From positions 1-6,174 of the forward strand of contig JABDJW010000134.1 in NCBI GenBank assembly GCA_013002375.1: a stretch of 6,174 nucleotides of DNA, in the 5' to 3' direction. Below the pieces are notes generated by a model. That model did not search any database, was not told the origin of the DNA, and worked only from the letters and a program-made list of their open reading frames with translations. Below, in pieces: positions 1-6,000 of the stretch. The stretch is from Acidimicrobiales bacterium. GTDB lineage: Bacteria; Actinomycetota; Acidimicrobiia; Acidimicrobiales; SHLQ01. Position 1 is the stretch's first letter. Each line of letters begins with the position of its first letter. A program made the position numbers and the translations under genes.

Positions 1-606
1 GTACTCGAGCGTCAGCTCGACCTGCGACTCGTCGAACTCGACGTTCATCGACTCGAGGGTGAACCCGCAGCGGTCGGCGGTCCACCAGATTTCGTCGAGC
101 AGGCCACTCGGGTCGCCGAGCGGCCCGGTGCCGTACACCATGGCCCGCGGGTTCTGGAACCGCTGCCATCCGGTGGGTTCGTGGCGGCCGTCGTTGCCGA
201 AGGTCGGTTCGAGGATGTACCCCTCGAGCTCGAGGCCGACCTTGACGTCGTAGCCGGCGGCCTTCCAGTCGGCGATGGCCTGCTTGAGCGCGTTGCGGCC
301 GGAAACGGGATAGGGCTCCCCGTCGATCGTGAGGTCGCAGAGCGCGACGCCGGTGCGGGCGTCTTCCCATCCCGGCCGTAGCGTCGACTCCTCGACGAGC
401 GCGTCGACGTCGCGGAGACCGGTCAACAGGTGGGCATGGGGCGCCGGAACCAGGTCGCGGTCGTAGGCCATGGCGAAGGTCGTGACGCAGAACCCGGTCG
501 GCTTCGACCGGTTGCGGGCCGCGATGTACTTGCCGCGGGGCAGGCCGAGGTGGTCGGCCCACAGGACTCGGACGCGGTCGAACGGATGGTGCGGATCCCC
601 AGGCAC
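1..606 (-). CDS. Glutamine synthetase-like ligase, N-terminal part (cut by window edge)
   Basis: The visible 202 residues are the N-terminal half of a glutamine synthetase (GS) superfamily ligase; the C-terminus lies beyond the left edge. The opening stretch VRVLWADHLGLPRGKYI (residues 12-28) is the usual beta-grasp start of GS-like and gamma-glutamylamide synthetases. ELE at 126-128 matches the metal-binding E-x-E strand. E190 and E197 in NVEFDESQVEL match the two metal/substrate glutamates of the E-x4-Q-x-E motif, although the usual G-P-G between them is D-E-S. It probably activates glutamate or a related acid with ATP and joins it to an amine, as in PuuA, IpuC or aniline-type ligases, but the substrate is unknown. 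No ATG lies in frame. I chose GTG at 606, just before the conserved domain; TTG at 657 is possible but would start inside the palindrome. No strong ribosome binding site is visible. It follows the acyl-CoA dehydrogenase-like gene after 52 bases. Confidence 0.85.
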   Translation of the reverse strand, partial: MPGDPHHPFDRVRVLWADHLGLPRGKYIAARNRSKPTGFCVTTFAMAYDRDLVPAPHAHLLTGLRDVDALVEESTLRPGWEDARTGVALCDLTIDGEPYPVSGRNALKQAIADWKAAGYDVKVGLELEGYILEPTFGNDGRHEPTGWQRFQNPRAMVYGTGPLGDPSGLLDEIWWTADRCGFTLESMNVEFDESQVELTLEY

Positions 607-618
607 CCCGTCGAATCT

Positions 619-659
619 AGTTGCAACGCTTCGGTGCCAGGCACCGAAGCGTTGCAACT
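619..659. repeat. Perfect palindrome, 20-bp arms, one-base centre
   Basis: Bases 619-638 and 640-659 are exact reverse complements around A639, giving a near-continuous 41-base palindrome. The inner arm is GCTTCGGTGCC paired with GGCACCGAAGC. The last arm base is the first base of the stop codon complement of the upstream gene (659-661), so in the message a very stable hairpin begins right at that stop. No run of U follows it on the minus strand, so it is a poor intrinsic terminator. It could be a REP-like mobile palindrome, a barrier to RNA decay, or a device that lowers expression of the next gene. The sequence is seen directly; the roles are inference. Confidence 0.95.
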
Positions 660-1861
660 CAGGGCTTGGGCAGGAAGCCGCCGCGGCGCTGGGGGAGCTT
701 CATGTCGAGGATGCGGCCGGCGACGACGGTGCGCAGTATCTGGGCGGTCCCCCCGCCGATGGTGAACATGCGCACGTCGCGGTACATGCGCTCGAGCGGG
801 TTGTTGCGTGAGTAGCCCGCCGCACCGAACATCTGGAGTGCGTCGCTGACGATGTCGATCGCGGCTTCGGCGGTGAAGATCTTGGCCTGCGCTGCGAGCG
901 CGGGATCGGGAAAGGGACTGTTGTCGGGCCCGCGGGATTCGGCGGCCCGCCATGTCAGGCTGCGCGCTGCTTCGAGCTTGACCGACATGTCGGCGAGCAT
1001 CCACTGCAGTCCTTGGAACTCGGCGATCGGCCTGCCGAATTGCTCCCGTTCTTTGACGAAGTCGAGTGCGAGCTCGTAGGCGCCGGCGGCCAGCCCGAGT
1101 CCGACGGTGCCGGCGCCGACCCGCTGGCTGTTGTAGGCGTTCATCAGGTCGCCAAACCCCTTGCGGAACCCCGACGGCGGGATCACGACCATGTCGGGCC
1201 CGACGACCATGTCCTCGAAGCCGACCTCCATCTCGGGGATGCCACGCAAGCCCATCGTCGGCTCTCGACGGCGGAAGACCAGTCCCTCGTTCTCGTCGCG
1301 AACGGCGAGGAAGCCACCGATGCCCTCTTCGTTGCCGTGCTCGTCGAAGACCCGGGCGAAGATCAGATGCAGGCGGGACACGCCGCCCCCGGTGATCCAG
1401 TGCTTGGTGCCGTTGAGGATGTACCGGTCGCCGTCACGCCTGGCCTCAGTCGTCATCTCGGTCGCGGCGCTGCCGGCCTCGGGCTCGGTGATGCAGATGG
1501 CCGGCTTGTCGCCGGCGAGCACCAACTCGGCCGCGAGCTTCTTCTGCTCGTCGGTGCCGTAGGCCATCACCGCGGAGATCGCGCCCATGTTGCACTCGAC
1601 GGCGATGCGGCCGGTCACGCCGCAGGCCTTGGCCATCTCCTCGACCACCAGCACCGCGTCGAGGAAGCTCCGTCCGGGGCCGCCGTGCTCGGGCGGGATC
1701 GTCATGCCGCAGAAGCCGGCGTCGCGCAATGCATGCACATTGTCCCAGGGATACTCCTCGCTTCGATCGACCTCGGCGGCGCGGGGTGCGATCACCGTCT
1801 GGGCCAGCTCGCGCGCCCGGGACTGGATCGCCAACTGGTCGTCGGTCAACTGAAAACTCAT
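659..1861 (-). CDS. Acyl-CoA dehydrogenase-fold enzyme, probable 3-sulfinopropionyl-CoA desulfinase type
   Basis: A full-length (400 aa) acyl-CoA dehydrogenase superfamily protein: N-terminal helical domain to about 120, central beta domain with the FAD-contacting ICITEPEAGSAA (122-133) and WITGGG (155-160), and a C-terminal helical domain with REQFGRPIAEFQGLQ (272-286). Both catalytic-Glu positions of the family are empty: the MCAD-type site is Gly370 (IGGGT) and the IVD-type site is Gln246 (NSQR). R85 in the GVTGRI context and Q246 match the Arg84 and Gln246 I recall for the Advenella mimigardefordensis 3-sulfinopropionyl-CoA desulfinase. The segments YPWDN, EEMAKAC, GDKPAICI and the C-terminal ILDMKLPQ also look like that enzyme. 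Such an enzyme releases sulfite from 3-sulfinopropionyl-CoA to give propionyl-CoA and needs no external electron acceptor. The ATG overlaps the preceding P450 stop (ATGA) and AGAGG lies at 1875-1871. The fold is certain; the desulfinase role is inferred. Confidence 0.93.
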   Translation of the reverse strand: MSFQLTDDQLAIQSRARELAQTVIAPRAAEVDRSEEYPWDNVHALRDAGFCGMTIPPEHGGPGRSFLDAVLVVEEMAKACGVTGRIAVECNMGAISAVMAYGTDEQKKLAAELVLAGDKPAICITEPEAGSAATEMTTEARRDGDRYILNGTKHWITGGGVSRLHLIFARVFDEHGNEEGIGGFLAVRDENEGLVFRRREPTMGLRGIPEMEVGFEDMVVGPDMVVIPPSGFRKGFGDLMNAYNSQRVGAGTVGLGLAAGAYELALDFVKEREQFGRPIAEFQGLQWMLADMSVKLEAARSLTWRAAESRGPDNSPFPDPALAAQAKIFTAEAAIDIVSDALQMFGAAGYSRNNPLERMYRDVRMFTIGGGTAQILRTVVAGRILDMKLPQRRGGFLPKP

Positions 1862-3123
1862 CGTGATGATCCTCTCACGCTCACCTCGAGATGCTCGATG
1901 CCGTTGACGAAGTTCGATTCGACGAAGGTCGGCTCGCCGACGTCGAGCACGAGGCCCCGGTCGAGGATCTCCTCGACCAGGATTGCGATCTCGAGCCGGG
2001 CGAGCGATGCTCCCAGACAGAAGTGGGCGCCGCCGCCGCCGAACGCGACGTGGGCGGGCACCTGTGGTCGGTCAGCTCGAAAGGCAAGCGGCTCGTCGAA
2101 CACCGTCTCGTCGAAGTTGGCGCCGGCGTACCACATGACGACCTTGTCGCCCGGAAGCAGGTCGGTGCCACCGAGGTGCGTCGGCGTGGTGACCGTGCGG
2201 CGGAAGTACAGGATCGCGGACGAGTATCGGATGACCTCGTCGGTGGCCGAAGCGACGAGGCCGCGTTCGCCACGTACCCGATCGAACTCGTCGCCGAACT
2301 GCTGCAGGTGGAGCGCCAGGTGGGCCATCGACGACCGGGTTGTCTCGTTGCCGGCGAAGATCATCAACCGGAAGAAGTTGGTGAACTCGTCGTCGGTGAG
2401 CCGTTCGCCGTCGATCTCGGCCTCGATCAGTCTGGTCACGAGATCATCGGCGGGTTCGGTTCGGCGTTGCTCGCCGAGGCGGCGGGCGTAGTCGCTCATG
2501 GCGTAGGCCGCCGGCGAGTTGAATGGCAGCAGTCGCAGGTCGATCGTGTTGCCGTAGGCCGTGGGCTCGAGCGGCTCGTTCGAGGTTCCGGCGACGAGGT
2601 GGTCGCTGAGCTCGATCATGTAGTCGTGGTCGGCTTCGGGCACGCCGAGCAGGTCACAGATCACGCCGATCGGGATCGGTGCGGCGACCGTGGTGATCCA
2701 GTCGCCGCCGCCCGCGGCCACCAGCTGATCGAGGCAGCGCTGCACCCGCTTCCGGACGGCAGCTTCGTAGGACTGCACATGTCGGGGTGTGAATGCGGCG
2801 CTGACCAGGCGTCGGAGCCGGGTGTGCACCGGAGGATCGAGGTCGATCATCGAGGCCCGGGCCGGCAGGGCGTCCTGGTCGATGTCGTAGATCTGGATGT
2901 GGCCCACCTCGCTCGAGAACACGTCGGTGTTGCGGCTGATCTCGACGACTTCGGCGTGCCGGGTCACCGACCAGAATCCCTTGCCGTGCACCAGGTGGTC
3001 CGGCGTCCAGCTCAGGGCGGAAGCCGCTCGCATCGCCGCGAACGCGTCGTGTGGGATGCCGTGTGCGAAGACGTTCGCATCGTGCAGGTCGACCGGCGCC
3101 AGCACCGGCTCGCCCCTGTTCAC
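1858..3123 (-). CDS. Cytochrome P450, CYP124/125/142-like (downstream paralogue)
   Basis: A soluble bacterial class I P450 of about 421 aa with no membrane anchor. It shows the C-helix HTRLRRLV (100-107), the I-helix oxygen-activation motif AGNETT (257-262), ExxR at E296-R299, and the heme loop FGGGGAHFCLG (361-371) with the thiolate ligand C369. The heme loop and C-terminal NFVNGIEHLEV resemble mycobacterial CYP124-type enzymes that hydroxylate methyl-branched lipids and sterols, but the substrate cannot be assigned. It needs a ferredoxin and reductase encoded elsewhere. The open frame extends upstream to 3528 through two repeat copies and into the neighbouring P450 gene; that extension is not protein-like. 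I place the start at GTG 3123 (GTG 3129 is an alternative), about 20 residues before the conserved HGIPHDAF. The Shine-Dalgarno is weak (G-rich). It is clearly paralogous to the next gene upstream, and its stop overlaps the start of the acyl-CoA dehydrogenase-like gene by 4 bases. Confidence 0.92.
   Translation of the reverse strand: MNRGEPVLAPVDLHDANVFAHGIPHDAFAAMRAASALSWTPDHLVHGKGFWSVTRHAEVVEISRNTDVFSSEVGHIQIYDIDQDALPARASMIDLDPPVHTRLRRLVSAAFTPRHVQSYEAAVRKRVQRCLDQLVAAGGGDWITTVAAPIPIGVICDLLGVPEADHDYMIELSDHLVAGTSNEPLEPTAYGNTIDLRLLPFNSPAAYAMSDYARRLGEQRRTEPADDLVTRLIEAEIDGERLTDDEFTNFFRLMIFAGNETTRSSMAHLALHLQQFGDEFDRVRGERGLVASATDEVIRYSSAILYFRRTVTTPTHLGGTDLLPGDKVVMWYAGANFDETVFDEPLAFRADRPQVPAHVAFGGGGAHFCLGASLARLEIAILVEEILDRGLVLDVGEPTFVESNFVNGIEHLEVSVRGSSR
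1871..1875 (-). promoter_or_regulatory. Shine-Dalgarno AGAGG of acyl-CoA dehydrogenase-like gene
   Basis: On the minus strand AGAGG ends 9 bases before the ATG at 1861. It lies within the end of the upstream P450 coding sequence and supports the ATG that overlaps the P450 stop codon. Confidence 0.6.
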
Positions 3124-3147
3124 GCCCACCCCGCCGACCCGTCCAAC

Positions 3148-3199
3148 CGATCTGAGGAGCTTTGGCGCCAGGGGGTGGCGCCGATCCTCCTCAGAATGG
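3148..3199. repeat. 52-bp hairpin repeat, copy 1
   Basis: This stretch is identical over 52 bases to 3208-3259, with a period of exactly 60 bases. Each copy is itself an imperfect inverted repeat: arms 3151-3170 and 3176-3195 pair with 17 of 20 positions around a GGGGG loop; the three mismatches cluster within a four-position block in mid-stem. The conserved ends are TCTGAGGAG and its complement, and the inner stem is GGCGCCA. It lies in the gap between the two P450 genes, 24 bases upstream of the second P450 start, and looks like a REP/MITE-type element rather than coding sequence. Confidence 0.95.
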
Positions 3200-3207
3200 C
3201 GCGTCCA

Positions 3208-3259
3208 CGATCTGAGGAGCTTTGGCGCCAGGGGGTGGCGCCGATCCTCCTCAGAATGG
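3208..3259. repeat. 52-bp hairpin repeat, copy 2
   Basis: The second copy is identical in sequence to 3148-3199 and separated from it by 8 bases (CGCGTCCA). Its arms are 3211-3230 and 3236-3255 around GGGGG. Perfect identity, including the unpaired stem positions, points to a recent tandem duplication or gene conversion. It ends 18 bases after the stop of the first P450, so transcripts crossing the junction would carry two consecutive stem-loops. No U-run follows, so neither copy looks like a standard intrinsic terminator. Confidence 0.95.
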
Positions 3260-3277
3260 GGGGCGGCGCGGTGGGGA

Positions 3278-4522
3278 TCACCTGAGAACCGGCTCCATGT
3301 CGACCGACGTGATGCCGTGCACGAAGTTCGACGGCGTGCGCACCGGTTCACCCAGCTGACGAAGGCCCATGCCTCGCTTGGCCATCTCACCGAAGAGCAC
3401 CTCGAGCTCGAGTCGGGCGAGCCAGGCACCGAGGCAGAAGTGGGGTCCGGCGGCACCGAACGAGAGCTGCGGGTTCGGCGATCGGGTGACGTCGAACGCG
3501 AACGGGTCGTCGAAGACCGACTCGTCACGGTTGGCGCCGGCGTACCACATCACCACCTTGTCGCCGGCCGCGATCGACGTGCCGGCCAGTTCGGTGTCCT
3601 GGGTCGCGGTGCGGCGCATGTGCAGAACCGGCGTTGCCCAGCGGATGACCTCTTCGGTCATCGCGTTGAGCGGGAAGTTCGGCTCGACGAGCCTGCGCAG
3701 CTCCTCGGGATGGTCGGCGAAGGCCATCGCACCGTGGCTGATCGCGGTGCGGGTCGTCTCGTTGCCGGCGAACACCAGCAGCTGGAACATGTTCTTGAAC
3801 TCGTCGTGGGACATCTTCTCGCCCTCGGCCTCGGCTTGGACCAGGGCGGTGACGATGTCGTCGCGCGGATCGTCGCGGCGCAGCTCGCGCAGCCGCAAGC
3901 CGTACTCGAACAACGCGTGGCTCGCTGGACTGCCGAACGGCAACAACCGCAGCTCGGTCGTGTTGCCGAACGCGTCGGGCGCCAGCGATTGTTCTTCCCC
4001 GGTGCCCTCGACCAGGTAGTTCGACAGCTCGACCAGGTAGTCCGCGTCCTCGACCGGGACCCCGAGAATCGTCAGGATGACTCGGATCGGCAAGGGTGCC
4101 GCGACCATTTCGACCCAGTCGCCGCCACCAGCGGCCTCGAACTCGTCGAGCAGCTCGATCGCGATCTGCCGGGTGAGTTCTTCCCAGGTTCGGATCGCCT
4201 TGGGCGTGAAGGTGCCCGAGACGAGCCGGCGCAAGCGCGTGTGGTCGGGATGGTCGGTGTCGATCAATCCGCGCCGAGCCTCGAGCGCATCGGCTTCGAG
4301 GTCCCAGAGATTGGTGTGGCCGATCGCGGACGAGAAGCGCTCGGGTGACTTCGAGATTTCCCTGACGTCGGCATGGCGCGTGACGGCCCAGAAGCCGCCG
4401 GCACCCGACACCCGGTCGACGTATGGATGCCACACCAACCCCGGCGTCGCCCGCATCTCGGCGAACCGATCGTGGGGGATGCCCTCGAGATAGAGCGATG
4501 GAGTGGTGACGTCAGGGGTCAT
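3278..4522 (-). CDS. Cytochrome P450, CYP124/125/142-like (upstream paralogue)
   Basis: A complete 414-aa soluble P450. The landmarks are HTRLRRLV (94-101) in the C-helix, the I-helix AGNETT (252-257), ExxR at E291-R294, and the heme loop FGAAGPHFCLG (355-365) with C363 as the heme thiolate. The C-terminal SNFVHGI matches the SNFVNGI of the other P450 in this operon. The two share the same opening (GIPHD-FA-MRA), the same DKVVMWYAGAN segment and nearly the same length, so they arose by duplication and then diverged, including in the heme loop (GAAGP against GGGGA) and the B-C region likely to contact substrate. A monooxygenase reaction on a lipid-like, sterol-like or amine substrate is plausible; sequence alone does not decide. 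Its ATG overlaps the stop of the GS-like gene (ATGA at 4522-4519) with no clear Shine-Dalgarno, so translation is probably coupled. Confidence 0.95.
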   Translation of the reverse strand: MTPDVTTPSLYLEGIPHDRFAEMRATPGLVWHPYVDRVSGAGGFWAVTRHADVREISKSPERFSSAIGHTNLWDLEADALEARRGLIDTDHPDHTRLRRLVSGTFTPKAIRTWEELTRQIAIELLDEFEAAGGGDWVEMVAAPLPIRVILTILGVPVEDADYLVELSNYLVEGTGEEQSLAPDAFGNTTELRLLPFGSPASHALFEYGLRLRELRRDDPRDDIVTALVQAEAEGEKMSHDEFKNMFQLLVFAGNETTRTAISHGAMAFADHPEELRRLVEPNFPLNAMTEEVIRWATPVLHMRRTATQDTELAGTSIAAGDKVVMWYAGANRDESVFDDPFAFDVTRSPNPQLSFGAAGPHFCLGAWLARLELEVLFGEMAKRGMGLRQLGEPVRTPSNFVHGITSVDMEPVLR

Positions 4523-5871
4523 GAGTGTTCGAGGTAGCGGGCCCGCTCCCAGTCATTGACGTCGTCGACGTCGGGGCTGTTCTCGGCCTTCAAGGCGACC
4601 TCGGCCGTGGCGATGCTCAGGTAGCTCTCGGAGAACATCTCGCCGAGCTCGGCGGCGAGCGCGCTTCCTTCGAAGGCTGCGACGACACCGGCGATGTCGG
4701 TCGGCAGAGGCTCGGTTTCGCCGGGATTGGTGTACATGTCGCCCAGACACATCGGGCCGGGATCGATCTCACGGTTGAGGCCGTCTGCCCCGGCGGCGAG
4801 CACTCCGGCGATGAGCAGATAGGCGTTGGCGTCGGCACCGGCCGAGCGGAACTCGACCCGGTTGCCTTGGAAGTCCGGCTCGGCGATGCAACGGGCCATG
4901 ACCGTGCGGTTGTCGAGGCCCCAGTGCACATGGGTCGGCGCGAAGGTGTACGGCCGGACCCGTCGGGGACCGTTCAGCGTCGGCATTCCGAGCAGGGTGA
5001 GCGCCTGGGCGTGCTCGACGATGCCGCCCAGCCAGTTGCTCATGAGCGGGTTGGGAGCACCGTCGCTGTCGGCGAAGGCGTTCGTGCCGTCGGCGCGCAG
5101 GCTGGTGTGCACGTGCATGCCGTTGCCGGACTGCTCGGTCCACGGCTTGGGCATGAACGTCGCCCGCAGCCCGTTCTGCACCGCGACCTGCTTGACGATC
5201 GACTTGAACAGCACCGTGTTGTCGGCGCAGGTCATGGCGTCGTCATAGGCGATGTTGATCTCGATCTGGCCCGGTCCGTACTCGGCGTTCGATGACTCGA
5301 CGTCCATGCCGGCGCCGATGAGTGCCGAACGCATGTCGGCGATGACGTCCTCGAGCTCGACCGCATCGGTGAGCGAGCTGTACTGGATGTGGCTCTGCAC
5401 CGGCTCCCACTCAGGTGTGCACAGGTAGAACTCGAGCTCGGTGGCGACGACGGGATCGAGGCCGCGTTCGGTGCACTTGGCGATCTGGTTGGCCAGCACC
5501 GTGCGGGGTGCGAGCTGATGGGGCTCACCGTGCGGGTCGAAGGCGTCGGCGAAGACGATGGCGTAGCCGGGTCGATGCGTGAGGATGCGGCCGGTGCCGA
5601 CGTCGGGCATCAGCCGGCAGTCGAGGTAGCCCGAGTCCATGTTGACGAAGGGGTTGTCCGGCAGGTCGTTCTCGATGTCGAAGACGAACATCGCGTCGGC
5701 GATGCTGACGCCCGTCTCGACCGTGCTGCGGAAGAACCGCTCGACCGGCACTCGTTTTCCGCGCAGGTGGCCTTGGGTGTCGGGCGCGGCGACTTCGACC
5801 GTGTGTACCCCGTGGGCCCCGCAGCGCTCCTGGAACTCCGACAATGCTTCTGACGACGAGGTTTGGGTCAT
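4519..5871 (-). CDS. Glutamine synthetase-like ligase (gamma-glutamylamine synthetase type)
   Basis: A complete 450-aa GS superfamily protein. Residues 21-50 hold the N-terminal beta-grasp signature ending LRGKRVP. The catalytic domain shows ATELEFYL (143-150; E145 and E147), NAEYGPGQIEINIAY (195-209; E197 and E204 as metal ligands), KPWTEQSGNGMHVHTSL (242-258; H253), NRTVMARC (321-328) and RVEFRSAGADANAYL (338-352). The usual P of ANPYL is A, and the RIP motif of true glutamine synthetases is RCI. These changes, and the absence of the GlnA C-terminal adenylylation-type region, point to a PuuA/GlnA3-like ligase that joins glutamate to an amine using ATP, not to housekeeping nitrogen assimilation. 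The start at 5871 (MTQTSS) has a strong AGGGAGG six bases upstream; the in-frame ATG at 5889 lies before that site and is rejected. It is the first gene of the operon. Confidence 0.93.
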   Translation of the reverse strand: MTQTSSSEALSEFQERCGAHGVHTVEVAAPDTQGHLRGKRVPVERFFRSTVETGVSIADAMFVFDIENDLPDNPFVNMDSGYLDCRLMPDVGTGRILTHRPGYAIVFADAFDPHGEPHQLAPRTVLANQIAKCTERGLDPVVATELEFYLCTPEWEPVQSHIQYSSLTDAVELEDVIADMRSALIGAGMDVESSNAEYGPGQIEINIAYDDAMTCADNTVLFKSIVKQVAVQNGLRATFMPKPWTEQSGNGMHVHTSLRADGTNAFADSDGAPNPLMSNWLGGIVEHAQALTLLGMPTLNGPRRVRPYTFAPTHVHWGLDNRTVMARCIAEPDFQGNRVEFRSAGADANAYLLIAGVLAAGADGLNREIDPGPMCLGDMYTNPGETEPLPTDIAGVVAAFEGSALAAELGEMFSESYLSIATAEVALKAENSPDVDDVNDWERARYLEHS

Positions 5872-5877
5872 GGCTGG

Positions 5878-5884
5878 CCTCCCT
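5878..5884 (-). promoter_or_regulatory. Shine-Dalgarno AGGGAGG deciding the GS-like start
   Basis: On the minus strand AGGGAGG is followed by six bases and then the ATG at 5871. The alternative upstream ATG at 5889 overlaps this region and has no such site, so the shorter protein is preferred. Confidence 0.8.
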
Positions 5885-5907
5885 GGCATCCCCCTGATGG
5901 CGCCACG

Positions 5908-5937
5908 AAACTAGTTCGGTACCAAACTAAGTGGCAA
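5908..5937 (-). promoter_or_regulatory. Predicted sigma-70-type promoter of the operon
   Basis: TTGCCA at 5937-5932 matches a -35 element (TTGACA) in five of six positions. After 18 bases comes TAGTTT at 5913-5908, which keeps the key TAnnnT of a -10 element. Transcription would start near 5900 and leave a leader of about 30 bases before the ATG at 5871. The pattern is read by eye, but its position between the upstream gene's hairpin and the ribosome binding site fits well. Confidence 0.5.
5912..5929. promoter_or_regulatory. 18-bp palindromic operator in promoter spacer
   Basis: TAGTTCGGTACCAAACTA is a dyad with eight of nine base pairs matching, centred between 5920 and 5921. It fills the spacer between the predicted -35 and -10 elements, where a bound dimer would block RNA polymerase. 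Length, symmetry and position are typical of TetR-family operators, though GntR- or MarR-type repressors are possible. No regulator gene is in the window. Confidence 0.65.
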
Positions 5938-5964
5938 GGGCGCCCCGGATGAACCGGGGCGCCC
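5938..5964 (-). terminator. GC-rich hairpin, possible terminator of the upstream gene
   Basis: GGGCGCCCCGG (5938-5948) and CCGGGGCGCCC (5954-5964) form a perfect 11-bp stem with a five-base loop, 36 bases past the stop codon of the gene ending at 6001. On the minus strand it is followed by TTGCCA, not a U-run, so it would act as a weak or U-independent terminator. It directly abuts the predicted -35 box of the next operon and separates the two transcription units. Confidence 0.6.
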
Positions 5965-6000
5965 GTGGCACGGTGTCAGGTTGTCGGAGGTCGGCCGGGC

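Noticed and set aside
619..659. Palindrome as an intrinsic terminator
   Set aside because: The stem is strong, but no U-run follows it on the coding strand and a co-directional gene starts 12 bases later, so it is listed as a repeat.
423..1004. Minus-strand frame crossing the palindrome
   Set aside because: It is a different frame from both flanking genes, Arg/Ser/Pro-rich in the way typical of shifted GC-rich reading, and it overlaps two genes with clear homology.
1013..2491. Long plus-strand open frame (492 codons)
   Set aside because: It is antisense to the acyl-CoA dehydrogenase-like and P450 genes, has no recognisable motif, and is explained by high G/C third positions leaving the opposite strand open.
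3148..3259. Possible CRISPR array
   Set aside because: There are only two repeat copies with an 8-base separation and strong internal dyads; no spacers of normal length and no cas genes.
1891..4348. Long plus-strand open frames across the P450 region (1891-3285 and 2897-4348)
   Set aside because: They are mirror-frame shadows of two genes with clear heme-binding, ExxR and I-helix motifs, and they cross the repeats and the intergenic gap.
4519..5871. Housekeeping glutamine synthetase GlnA
   Set aside because: The RIP and ANPYL motifs are altered and the N-terminus is of the gamma-glutamylamine synthetase type. Its operon partners are P450s, not nitrogen-assimilation genes.
5906..5919. KstR-like site (AACTAGTT core) upstream of the operon
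   Set aside because: The AAC-TA-GTT core is present but the flanking T and A of the KstR consensus are C and G. The larger dyad at 5912-5929 is a better operator candidate, so control by a cholesterol repressor is not supported.
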